A stretch of DNA of 64,000 bases from contig CAXNLE010000002.1 of the NCBI GenBank assembly GCA_964203235.1, positions 124,001 to 188,000 of the forward strand. The letters run 5' to 3'. Every line of letters begins with the position of its first letter. The first letter of the stretch is position 1. This DNA comes from BACL27 sp964203235 (GTDB taxonomy: Bacteria > Actinomycetota > Acidimicrobiia > Acidimicrobiales > Ilumatobacteraceae). The position numbers were made by a program, and so were the translations under genes. The notes beneath the pieces were generated by a model. The model saw only the letters and a list, made by a program, of their open reading frames with translations, was not told where the DNA came from and searched no databases. Below are positions 1 through 8,063 of the stretch, piece after piece.

Positions 1-2
1 GA

Positions 3-1544
3 TTGTTTGACTTCTTGGCCGCAACCGACCCGGCGGGTGCGACATCGTTAATGAAACTTGATGCGCAATTGTTTCCGGGTCTTGAGATTGATTTCTTCAC
101 TTCGCCAGAAGGCGACCTCGTGCCAGTGCAACGCGACATTATTCGCAAGCCACTTGTCGATCGCACCGCTAGCTTCTGGGAGATTATTGCCAGCCCTGGC
201 CGCGTGTGGGCGGCAACTGCAAGTGATGGCAAATATGCAAGTTGGGATAAGGCGGCTTTTCCGTTTTCACTTGTTCAGTCTCAAGAAGGTGAAGCATGGA
301 TCGGTCTCGCCACTTTCTATTACAAAGACGGCAAAATTTCAGATACAAAAGTTCAACTCACCTCAGACACTGGTGGCGGATTCATTTTCTGGGATCCAGA
401 TTTTGATGTGAACGCTTGGGGTCAGATACCTACGAAGTACACAGCAGACACAGTTACTGATGAGGCAAAACTTCAAGAATCTTTCGCGACTGAAAAGTCG
501 AACAAAATTGCGACGAAACCGCTGTCTGAGTTGGGCACCGAGATAGTTGCTGCAGCGGGTGCGCTTGACCCGAAGCCAACATTGAGCGTTGCCGTGATGC
601 AAAATGACGTGCTTTATGTTGACTCAGTCAAGACCCCTTTCGGTGACTACCCGTACCCGCAAGATATGCGCGTCGGAGTTTGGTCGGCGACTAAATCGCT
701 TGTGCCCGGCATGGCCGCGCTACGACTTGTCGAGAAATATGGTTCAGAGTTTTTAGATACGAAACTTGTTGACTACTTCGAAGTTGGCAAAGAATTTGAT
801 TATGTCGACGCAAAATCGCAAGCGCGATGGGAGGCTGTGACAATTCAAAATGCGTTGCAGATGTCAACCGGAATGGGAGCCACTGGCTACGACACCAACT
901 GGGATGGCAAGAATGCAAATACATATCAGTGGGGTTATTCGTACTACCTAGCCGACATGATTCGCTACTACTTCAATGTCACGCCGAACCCTGATGTGAC
1001 GGGGCCTGGTCAGAAGTTTGCTTACATCGATCAAGATATGTGGATTGCATCTCTTGCGATGGAGCGCTTTCTTCAACAACAAGAAGGGCCGAGTGCGACG
1101 CTAATTGATTTGTTGCGCAACGAGGTCTACGCACCGATCGGTGTCAGCCACTTTGCGTTGGGCACGAACTACACCCCAACTGGTGAACTAGGCAATAGTT
1201 ACGGTGGATGGGGCGCACTGCCAACACTCGATATTTTGGCAAAAGCAGGAATGCTTGTCGCCAATGGTGGCAAGAGTGCAGACGGGTCACAGATCTTGAG
1301 CAGTGAATTGCTCGACACATATACGAAGTCTGCTGATTATCAACTTGCATTCTGGAAGACAAAAGCGACTGTTGATGGTGCTGAGATATTTATTCCGACT
1401 ATGAGCGGAGCCGGAGGAAACAAAGTGTTGTCACTACCAAACAACACTTCAATCGTTGTCTTGGGGCGAGATGACTACAACGCAAGCATCCCCGACGACA
1501 AGTTGGCTACTCTCGTAACCGCCACACTCAAACTCGGCAAATAA
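3..1544 (+). CDS. Serine hydrolase, beta-lactamase/class C family (5' end possibly cut by window edge)
   Basis: Serine beta-lactamase-like hydrolase. The catalytic SxxK motif is visible as SATK at residue 228 (bases 684-695), after a charged N-terminal domain of about 200 residues. A MSTGMG segment near residue 290 suits the second active-site region, and GAGGNK near residue 477 could take the place of the KTG box. The substrate cannot be read from sequence; family members include esterases, peptidases and amide hydrolases. The first usable start is TTG at base 3, but the frame is open to the window edge, so the true start and any signal peptide may lie upstream. It converges on the aldehyde dehydrogenase gene, whose stop is 10 bp away. 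Family assignment is firm, specificity unknown. Confidence 0.8.
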   Translation: MFDFLAATDPAGATSLMKLDAQLFPGLEIDFFTSPEGDLVPVQRDIIRKPLVDRTASFWEIIASPGRVWAATASDGKYASWDKAAFPFSLVQSQEGEAWIGLATFYYKDGKISDTKVQLTSDTGGGFIFWDPDFDVNAWGQIPTKYTADTVTDEAKLQESFATEKSNKIATKPLSELGTEIVAAAGALDPKPTLSVAVMQNDVLYVDSVKTPFGDYPYPQDMRVGVWSATKSLVPGMAALRLVEKYGSEFLDTKLVDYFEVGKEFDYVDAKSQARWEAVTIQNALQMSTGMGATGYDTNWDGKNANTYQWGYSYYLADMIRYYFNVTPNPDVTGPGQKFAYIDQDMWIASLAMERFLQQQEGPSATLIDLLRNEVYAPIGVSHFALGTNYTPTGELGNSYGGWGALPTLDILAKAGMLVANGGKSADGSQILSSELLDTYTKSADYQLAFWKTKATVDGAEIFIPTMSGAGGNKVLSLPNNTSIVVLGRDDYNASIPDDKLATLVTATLKLGK

Positions 1545-1554
1545 CTAGTTCTAG

Positions 1555-3090
1555 TTAAGTTCGCGGGTAGCGCGAGCCTTCAGGAAAGTTGCCATAGAGC
1601 GCACGCTCACCATCGGTCACCGAATCAACAAGCAGGTCACCACCAACAAACGCGCCCTTCCATGACCCGCCTCGCCCACCGAAAACTTCTTCACGATCAC
1701 CGCGAGATCGAGGTGTATTCACACCAAATTTGAATGCTTGAATATCGTCTTTGACACGGTTTGCAAACTCAAGATCATCAGTTGCAACTGAGGCAACAAG
1801 CGAACCATTTGAAACATTCATCGCACTTAAAAACTCTGCCTCGGTGTCAACAACAACAATTGAGTCGAGTGGACCAAACGGTTCAGAGTGATGCAACGAC
1901 CACACCGAAGATGGTTGCAAGATGCACGACGCTGCAACATATGCCGACGTATCTTGACCGTCAATGAACCGGCCACGATCAAGTGACCCGCGCAGTAATG
2001 GGATCGAGCCAGAGATAACTGCTTCATCAAATTGTGCGACGAGTGCCTGTGCTTTAGATTTTTGAATCACGGGCCCAAAATCAAGTTCAGGAAGTTCGTC
2101 GTTCGCATTGGCAACAGCGCACGGGTGACCAAACGTCAACGACGAAACAACCGGAATATACATTTCTAGAAACTCGGGCAGCAACCGTCGTTGAACGACA
2201 TATCGCGGGTAGGCGGTGCAGCGTTGCTTGCCGTAGGCGAATCCTTTTTTCAAATGCCCAGCGAGCAAAAACCACTGTGAAAAGTTCCAAACACCCCAGG
2301 CGTTTAAACCCTCTTGCTCGAGTACATGTCGCTTGCGCAAGTCGGCAAGGCGAGTTGCAACTTTGCGGCCGTTTGTTCGACCACCAACAAACACCAACGC
2401 ACCAACTTCAGGCGTCGAGATAAGCGCATCGCTCAACGCCAAGCCACTACCAGAAACAAGCGTGACTGGCAGCCCTGCTTGCGCCATCAAAGCGTGGGCC
2501 AAAGTGAGTGCATGAAAACCGCCTTGTGTCGGCGTCTTGGCGACAACTGCATTGCCAGCCAACACTTGCACAAGTTCTGAGTGCACGAGCACGCTCAATG
2601 GATAATTCCATGAGGCGATATTTGAAACTGGCCCGCGCAACGGCTCGCGACCGTCGAGTTGGCGATCAATTTGTGAGACATACCACTCAACACCAGAGAT
2701 GCAACGATCAATGTCATCGCATGCAATGCGCCACGGCTTGCCGATCTCCCACATCAATAAGCCGGCGATCGTTTCGCGATGCTCACGCAACATCTCGAGT
2801 GCGCGAACAACTCGAGCAGTGCGTTCTTCAAGTGGCACACGACTCCAGTCGCGATGTTGTGCAACTGATGCATTCATCGCTTTGGCTGCGTCGTCTGCGG
2901 TGATTGACGGTGCGCCAATAATTATTGTGTCGTCAACAGGGGTTTGGTGTGGTTTTGTCTCACCAATTGCCAGCCACTCGCCACCGATTAAGTTGCGCAA
3001 CGCATTTGTATCGAAGGCCTCTGGGGCTATTTTGCGAGCACGAGCATAAAAATCTGCCCAGGCATTACCGGGCTTCACTATGAATGTCAT
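1555..3090 (-). CDS. NAD(P)-dependent aldehyde dehydrogenase family protein
   Basis: Oxidises an aldehyde to the carboxylate (or acyl-CoA) with NAD(P)+. The length, 511 residues, is normal for the superfamily. Visible landmarks are the catalytic-Asn segment SNIASWNYP, the cofactor-contact Lys in VVAKTP, the LEQEGLNAWG segment in place of the usual ELGGKN, the nucleophilic Cys291 in GKQRCTAYPR, and SEPFGP in the position of the EEIFGP motif. A C-terminal arm with RSRGDREEVFGG follows. The glutamate motif departs from consensus, so the substrate is hard to guess. ATG start. The gene stands alone, convergent with the serine hydrolase gene. Confidence 0.88.
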   Translation of the reverse strand: MTFIVKPGNAWADFYARARKIAPEAFDTNALRNLIGGEWLAIGETKPHQTPVDDTIIIGAPSITADDAAKAMNASVAQHRDWSRVPLEERTARVVRALEMLREHRETIAGLLMWEIGKPWRIACDDIDRCISGVEWYVSQIDRQLDGREPLRGPVSNIASWNYPLSVLVHSELVQVLAGNAVVAKTPTQGGFHALTLAHALMAQAGLPVTLVSGSGLALSDALISTPEVGALVFVGGRTNGRKVATRLADLRKRHVLEQEGLNAWGVWNFSQWFLLAGHLKKGFAYGKQRCTAYPRYVVQRRLLPEFLEMYIPVVSSLTFGHPCAVANANDELPELDFGPVIQKSKAQALVAQFDEAVISGSIPLLRGSLDRGRFIDGQDTSAYVAASCILQPSSVWSLHHSEPFGPLDSIVVVDTEAEFLSAMNVSNGSLVASVATDDLEFANRVKDDIQAFKFGVNTPRSRGDREEVFGGRGGSWKGAFVGGDLLVDSVTDGERALYGNFPEGSRYPRT

Positions 3091-3129
3091 ATTTCAACCT
3101 TACGTGCGATTAACACTAATCAGGTCATA

Positions 3130-3507
3130 ATGGATGAGATGTCTGATCATTCTGAATATCTCGAATACATCGGTGTTTATAACGCCGATGCCTCAATCTG
3201 GGGTGAAGTTTCGTATTGGTTTGGTGCACGCTTCGGTATCAGACATTGTTCTCTTTGTGACGTAACACACGGTTTGTTTCGTGAGCGCGCCGACTGGGTG
3301 CAATGCAGCGAGTCACTCGGTGTTTCGTTTTTGACGTATCACCGCGACGATGCACCACAAGATGTACGCGTTGCTGCAAACGGCAACTACCCCGTCGTTC
3401 TTGGTCGCACTGCAACAGGCATCAACGTTATTCTCAACGATGCACAAATAGAAGCATGCAATGGTTCACCCGAAAGTCTTATCGCTGCACTGCGATCTGC
3501 GCAGTAA
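3130..3507 (+). CDS. Conserved hypothetical protein with CxxC motif
   Basis: Unrecognised 125-residue soluble protein. It has a CxxC pair (HCSLCDVTHG) near residue 40 that could bind metal or be redox active, followed by alternating hydrophobic strands and a C-terminal NGSPESLIAALRSA helix. I believe similar proteins with the same CSLCDxTHG core occur in other bacteria without known function. It starts 40 bp from the divergent aldehyde dehydrogenase gene and ends 25 bp before the next gene, with which it may be co-transcribed. ATG codons at 3130 and 3139 are both possible starts. Confidence 0.6.
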   Translation: MDEMSDHSEYLEYIGVYNADASIWGEVSYWFGARFGIRHCSLCDVTHGLFRERADWVQCSESLGVSFLTYHRDDAPQDVRVAANGNYPVVLGRTATGINVILNDAQIEACNGSPESLIAALRSAQ

Positions 3508-3532
3508 TTTGCATGACCGGCACAACAAAAAT

Positions 3533-4264
3533 ATGAAGAAATTTTTACTCGTCGTCGCGGTTCTGTTTGGTTTACTGCCTGCTTCAATCGTCAAGGCGCA
3601 TGATCCGATCATCCTTACTTCAGACCAGCGCACACCATCTGACGGGCCGCTACTTCTCGACGGAACCATTTCGTTTGCGCTCTACGGCTCGCTTGATGCC
3701 CGTGACGAGACTCGCGGATTTCGCGTCAACTTCAACGCTGGTGATCCGCTTTATATTTCAATTTTGATCCCTGATCTTGCGCCAGAAAATATGCTCAACA
3801 ATGCGTCACTGCCATTTTTGAATGTGGAAGACCCAAGTGGCGCGAAAGTAAAACTCGCGACAACTGAAAAAATTTCGTTTGCCGAGCCGTACACCGGCAC
3901 AAACTACGTTCGCTTGACCGAGTTTCGCGGTACTGCTCTCGGCGGAACTTACTCGATTACCGTTATGGGCGATTCGCCAGCACGCTTCACTGTGTCAGTT
4001 GGAGAAAAAGAGATGTTCGGCTCGCCAGTTGAGAATATTGCCAACCGCGAACTCGGTGTTGGTGGCGTGATGGCTTGGTATGCGGGCGAGGTGCAAACTG
4101 TTGACTCGACTGTTGACGCAACTGTGTCGACAAGCGAACCCGACTCTGAACCTTTGTCGGGCGAATCATCTTCGAACAATCAGATATTTTTAATCGTCGC
4201 CGCAATCGCAGTGGCCGCGATCATTGTTGTTCTCAGATATGTTCGAGTTGTGAAAACTCGATAG
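3533..4264 (+). CDS. Secreted, membrane-anchored protein of unknown function
   Basis: A 243-residue exported protein. The ATG at 3533 is chosen over an in-frame ATG at 3461 because the protein then begins MKKFLLVVAVLFGLLPAS, a clean signal peptide, and no longer overlaps the upstream gene. The ectodomain is beta-rich with no domain I recognise. A Ser/Thr/Glu-rich linker precedes a C-terminal transmembrane helix (about residues 217-235) and the basic end RYVRVVKTR, giving an N-out/C-in topology. It could be an envelope sensor or carrier of a ligand-binding domain. Confidence 0.65.
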   Translation: MKKFLLVVAVLFGLLPASIVKAHDPIILTSDQRTPSDGPLLLDGTISFALYGSLDARDETRGFRVNFNAGDPLYISILIPDLAPENMLNNASLPFLNVEDPSGAKVKLATTEKISFAEPYTGTNYVRLTEFRGTALGGTYSITVMGDSPARFTVSVGEKEMFGSPVENIANRELGVGGVMAWYAGEVQTVDSTVDATVSTSEPDSEPLSGESSSNNQIFLIVAAIAVAAIIVVLRYVRVVKTR

Positions 4265-4303
4265 ATACACATCGCCGATCACCCCATAGCCTTTACTAAA
4301 TAA

Positions 4304-4978
4304 ATGAACAGCACCAACGGCACATTTGATTTTGCACAAAAAGTCGCACTTGTTGCGGGTGGCACCGGCGGGCTCGGCAGCGCTATCTCAACCGAACTGC
4401 GAAGTCGGGGTTGCATCGTCACAACTGTTTCGCGCACACCAAATACAAACCCAAACCACATCGCGGCCGACCTGCGCTCGCCAGATTCAGCAACTGCAGT
4501 AATTGACGAAGTTGTCACCAAACATGGTGCGCTGAACATTGTGATCAACGCGATGGGTGTCGTTGCCTTCGGAGAAATCAGCACTACATCTATCGACACC
4601 ATCGAAGAAGTATTTCTCACAAACACATTTGGGCATATCTTTTTGATGCAGGCAGCGCTGCGCAAAATCTCACAAGGTTCTGTGGTTGTTGGCATTTCGG
4701 GTGTCATCGCTGAGCAGAACTTTCCGGGGATGTCGGTGTATGGCGCTTCAAAAGCAGCGGTTCGTTCGTTTGATGAAGCACTCGCACGTGAAGCACGCAA
4801 AGCCGGGGTGCGTGTCATTGATGCTCGACCGCCGCACACCGAAACTGGTTTGGCTTCGCGGGCGATCGCGGGCACTGCGCCGAAGTTTCCACGTGGGCTC
4901 GAGCCAATCGTAGTTGCACAACGAATCGTGCAGGCAATTGCTGATGGCGCAACCGACTTGCCCTCGACTTCTTTTTAG
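4304..4978 (+). CDS. Short-chain dehydrogenase/reductase (SDR)
   Basis: Classical SDR of 224 residues. The nucleotide-binding loop is GGTGGLG near residue 19, and the active-site pair is in YGASKAAV (Tyr/Lys) near residue 145, preceded by the Ser of VVVGISG. It ends soon after the catalytic helix region, slightly short for the roughly 250-residue family. It probably catalyses NAD(P)-linked oxidation or reduction of an alcohol or ketone; substrate unknown. ATG start 40 bp after the upstream gene. Confidence 0.85.
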   Translation: MNSTNGTFDFAQKVALVAGGTGGLGSAISTELRSRGCIVTTVSRTPNTNPNHIAADLRSPDSATAVIDEVVTKHGALNIVINAMGVVAFGEISTTSIDTIEEVFLTNTFGHIFLMQAALRKISQGSVVVGISGVIAEQNFPGMSVYGASKAAVRSFDEALAREARKAGVRVIDARPPHTETGLASRAIAGTAPKFPRGLEPIVVAQRIVQAIADGATDLPSTSF

Positions 4979-5033
4979 CACAAGCTCATCACCCGTTAAC
5001 TATTTGCTATTGACTATTTGCTAAATTTGCGTG

Positions 5034-5576
5034 ATGAGTAAATCTTCTCGACGAGCATTTATTTCTGGAAGCATTGCTTCTTTTACTTGGCTGCTGACTG
5101 GCGGGCAAGCCTCTGGCGCCGCGCCCGCCATATCTGCTGGCGCACCATGTAAAGCTAAGGGACGCAAGCGCACTGTCGACGGCGTTACATATGTCTGTCG
5201 TAACGTAAAAGGAAAACTCGTTTGGCGTGGCACACCGGTAGAAGTTAAACAGCAAGTTTTCACCGCGCGCGTGCTCGAAAGTTCTGAGCTTACGCTCGGC
5301 AGCACGAAAGTTGTCAACGTTCCGACACCGATTGGCGGCACAACTGGTGTTGTTGTTACCCGTACTGATGTTGGCATCACCGCCCTTGCTGTGGCTTGCA
5401 CACATGCAGGTTTCCCTGTGGCCCGCGTTGGCAATGTGCTCGAGTGTGAACTGCATGGTTCAAAATTTGAACCGACAACTGGCGCTGTTCTTGGCGGCCC
5501 TGCGGTGCGACCACTTCTTCGTTACGACGCCACTGAAACAAACGGTGGTGTCTACGTAACAGTTACTAGCGGCTAG
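5034..5576 (+). CDS. Tat-exported Rieske [2Fe-2S] protein
   Basis: Small exported Rieske protein. The two cluster-binding boxes are CTHAGF and CELHGSKF, separated by the usual short loop, so all four ligands (Cys, His, Cys, His) are present. The N-terminus SRRAFISGSIASF has the twin Arg and hydrophobic stretch of a Tat signal, which fits a cofactor folded before export. An ATG at 5034 is preferred to the GTG just before it. Between signal and Rieske domain is a roughly 50-residue Cys-containing segment (APCKAKGRKRTVDG...VC). The electron partner is unknown. Confidence 0.82.
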   Translation: MSKSSRRAFISGSIASFTWLLTGGQASGAAPAISAGAPCKAKGRKRTVDGVTYVCRNVKGKLVWRGTPVEVKQQVFTARVLESSELTLGSTKVVNVPTPIGGTTGVVVTRTDVGITALAVACTHAGFPVARVGNVLECELHGSKFEPTTGAVLGGPAVRPLLRYDATETNGGVYVTVTSG

Positions 5577-5585
5577 CAGTTGCGG

Positions 5586-6353
5586 CTAGCGCGAAAAGCG
5601 GATCAAAAACTCCAACTGTCCGCGATCTTCAACCACGATCGCAGAAATACTTGGATCAGGTATCGACCAATCTGCGAACACAAGCAGAATTGATCCATTC
5701 ACCTCAATAACATTCTCGACTAACCGCGCATTTAATTTGAAATCAATATCGCGCGTCACGCCTCGCAACGTGAGCGTGCCTTTTGTTTTTACCGATAGCA
5801 CACCACCATTTAATGCCTCAGGGGTCAACTTAATTGGTTGCTTCAACACAAAAGTTGCCGTCGGAAATGTAATGGTGTCGAGGATTCGAGTATCCACTTG
5901 CCTATCGCGCCTACTACTGTCGCTTTTTAGTGTCGTCATATCAACCGTGAATTTTGCACCCGTTACTTCGTCGCCAACAATCGTGAGCGAACCCTCAACC
6001 TCTGATGTGCGGCCAACACCTTCGGTGCTCTGCCCGACAATCACTTCTTGCACTCGGTAGCCGACTACTGAATCATCAACTACTGCCCATTCACCGTCGA
6101 GCGCTCTCACTTCGTCAACGCCTGGCGCAACTGTTGTTGACACTGCTGGTTCAAGTGTTGTCGACGCTGTTGACGAAAGTGTTGTCTCAACACTTGTCGG
6201 TGCTGTTGTCGAAACTGCCGGATCTAACGTCAGGGCCTCGGGCGCATCTTGCTTTATAAGGTTGATATAAATCCACGGCACTGCAACGGCACCCACCGCC
6301 ACAAGTACTACCACTGCCACTAGCCCAAGTATTTTACGGTTCAAGTTTTTCAT
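5586..6353 (-). CDS. YceI-like domain protein, membrane-anchored
   Basis: 255 residues. An N-terminal transmembrane/signal-anchor helix (about residues 8-30) is followed by a Thr/Ser-rich linker (TTAPTSVETTLSSTAST) and a C-terminal lipocalin-like YceI domain of about 165 residues beginning DGEWAVVDDSVVGYRV. YceI domains bind long isoprenoid or amphiphilic ligands, but the ligand here is unknown. It faces the Rieske gene tail to tail with 9 bp between stops. Confidence 0.8.
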   Translation of the reverse strand: MKNLNRKILGLVAVVVLVAVGAVAVPWIYINLIKQDAPEALTLDPAVSTTAPTSVETTLSSTASTTLEPAVSTTVAPGVDEVRALDGEWAVVDDSVVGYRVQEVIVGQSTEGVGRTSEVEGSLTIVGDEVTGAKFTVDMTTLKSDSSRRDRQVDTRILDTITFPTATFVLKQPIKLTPEALNGGVLSVKTKGTLTLRGVTRDIDFKLNARLVENVIEVNGSILLVFADWSIPDPSISAIVVEDRGQLEFLIRFSR

Positions 6354-6443
6354 TAATAAAAGTATTGCACCATTAACTAATAACTATCCGTTCAATCGGG
6401 TTGCATCTGTCACAAAACCCACCGGCCGAGCTCATTGCTCGCC

Positions 6444-6752
6444 TCAAGCGTTTTGAAGTTGCTGCGCCCGAACACGAACATCGGCGACATTTATCTCGAG
6501 GTGCGCACACACCTCTTCAAGATTCAACTTCGTTGATTGACCCTTTGCGGTTTCAGATAGCGATTCAACGACGAGACGCGCGGCTTCACGAATTTTGCGC
6601 AGATCTCTATCTATGCGCCCAGCCGAATCAACAACTGCAACCGCACGACCAAAGCTCGTCAGCACTATTCGATGTTCAGCGGCCCCGTGAGCTAGAGCGG
6701 ATATGCCTTTGCGCGAGGCAACAGAAACAGGCATACGAACCGATTCGGACAT
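6444..6752 (-). CDS. Phd/YefM-like antitoxin, apparently orphan
   Basis: 102 residues. The N-terminal half (VSVASRKGISALAHGAAEHRIVLTSFGRAVAVVDSAGR) follows the Phd antitoxin pattern: an N-terminal helix then a strand pair carrying the G-x-A-V-A-V-V signature. The C-terminal half is helical and could hold the toxin-binding arm. No toxin gene lies directly downstream; the next gene is yceI-like. It may be an orphan DNA-binding protein. An ORF on the opposite strand (6401-7048) is treated as its shadow. Confidence 0.6.
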   Translation of the reverse strand: MSESVRMPVSVASRKGISALAHGAAEHRIVLTSFGRAVAVVDSAGRIDRDLRKIREAARLVVESLSETAKGQSTKLNLEEVCAHLEINVADVRVRAQQLQNA

Positions 6753-7048
6753 GTTCGGAATACTACATACCCATAAACACTGTTACATACGGTTTTTGCT
6801 TAATTCGAAGTTGCCTGCACCAGCTCACAAATCCGCCGCACACAACTGGTATTGACACAATTAGCGACGCTCGCCCCGCACCAATCGTGCCGACCATGCC
6901 GAGCGTGCCGCCCGGCCCATGCAACGCAACTCGACCTACTCGACTGCGTGGCGATCTACTTAGAAGTTCGCACATTACTCAGCATGTGCTAACCCCTTTG
7001 TCGGATGTGCTTAGTTTCACAAAACAGAGAGTGGCCGCAGGCAACTAG

Positions 7049-7355
7049 GGCAGGTGCGCTGATTTTCCATTGCGACTGGGCGCTGGCATCAGTCTTCTTG
7101 GAGGTGTGGCAGGAATTGGAGGGGCGATTAGGGCCGCTTCTTGGATTTTAAAGTTGCAATATAAATATTCTTATTACACCTTTAATAGTTTTCTAGTAAC
7201 ACAGAAGCGCAGACGGTAAATCGCGTTCGACGACTCGGCTGGGCACGGTTCGGCGGGGGTGGCATGGCATTGATGGGATGGGATGGGCTAGGCAATGCTG
7301 GGCATGGGGTTGTGTCACTTTGGCAGAGGATTAGTCAGATAACTAATATTTCATA
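7049..7355. other. Intergenic region with a run of G-tracts
   Basis: No gene seen. The left part is AT-rich (around 7155-7195). The right part is unusually G-rich, with five runs of three or more G at 7274-7309, spaced by 2, 2, 12 and 3 bases. This could form a G-quadruplex on the coding strand about 50 bp upstream of the TetR start. No clear -10/-35 pair was recognised. Confidence 0.4.
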
Positions 7356-8003
7356 GTGCCCAAACCGCAGAAGAAACCTGCTTCGAAACAATCGTCACGC
7401 TTGAATCCTAAAATCCGCACTTCTAAGGCAGACGCAAAACTGGCGATCATCAAAGCCGTAATCAAGCTTCTCGATACTCAGCCGATCACCGATATCACTA
7501 CGCAGGAGATCGCAGAAGAAGCCGGCGTCAATTACACATATATCAATCGGTACTTTGTCACCATCATGAATCTGTATGCCGAGGTGACCGATACTCTTGC
7601 CGACATTGTTAGAGATAAATCATATGACACAATCAATAAATTAATTCGCAAACAAAAAGAATCCCCTAATAAAATTTCGATGGCTGAGCTTGAGCAGACT
7701 CGTTTAGCAACCCTGCCTATTGCTATAAAGCGCCTCTGGCTCGTGCAATATCTTGTTGCCACAGGTGTGCCGGCCGATCGATTTGTTGCGAAATCAGAAG
7801 AATCACTTGAATCAGCCATCGCCCTTGCTGCGCAACTTGGTATTGACCCCGCAACTGCACGTGCCCGAGCTACTTATTTCATCACCATGACGTGGATGGA
7901 AGCATCGCTCGCACCTTTCTTCGGGTTTACAAGCGAAGAAATCAACAAGGCATTCGCGATGAACTTCTCTGGTGCGAACTCAAATAATCCAAAAACTGTG
8001 TAG
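7356..8003 (+). CDS. TetR/AcrR family transcriptional regulator (1)
   Basis: 215 residues with a basic N-terminal tail (PKPQKKPASKQSSRLNPK), then a TetR-type DNA-binding domain: IIKAVIKLLDTQPITDITTQ leads into EIAEEAGVNYTYINRYF, the helix-turn-helix. The helical C-terminal ligand domain is unassigned. GTG start. Its stop is followed at once by a relic of a surface-protein gene tail, and a second TetR gene with a similar basic tail sits at the far end of the surface-protein array (21519), so the two may be distant copies. Confidence 0.8.
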   Translation: MPKPQKKPASKQSSRLNPKIRTSKADAKLAIIKAVIKLLDTQPITDITTQEIAEEAGVNYTYINRYFVTIMNLYAEVTDTLADIVRDKSYDTINKLIRKQKESPNKISMAELEQTRLATLPIAIKRLWLVQYLVATGVPADRFVAKSEESLESAIALAAQLGIDPATARARATYFITMTWMEASLAPFFGFTSEEINKAFAMNFSGANSNNPKTV

Positions 8004-8008
8004 CACGG

Positions 8009-8029
8009 CTAACCAAACGCCCGCGCTGC
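8009..8029 (-). repeat. Relic tail of a DUF1566 surface-protein gene (..ARAFG-stop)
   Basis: Read on the minus strand this segment ends GCG TTT GGT TAG (ARAFG-stop), matching the last codons of surface proteins B and C. There is no open frame leading into it. It suggests that a member of the surface-protein family once ended here, tail to tail with the TetR gene. Confidence 0.4.
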
Positions 8030-8063
8030 ACGAACGCGCGGCGAAGTTCGGGTCAGATTGTGA

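Noticed and set aside
4279..4875. Minus-strand ORF of 198 codons over the SDR gene
   Set aside because: The plus strand has clear SDR motifs; the antisense frame has no family features.
6763..6975. Minus-strand ORF of 70 codons upstream of the Phd-like gene
   Set aside because: No ribosome site, no recognisable pattern and no partner logic; not a convincing toxin.
6401..7048. Plus-strand ORF of 215 codons over the Phd-like gene
   Set aside because: Composition is rich in Pro/Arg/His/Gln without domain pattern, and it lies antisense to a recognisable antitoxin.
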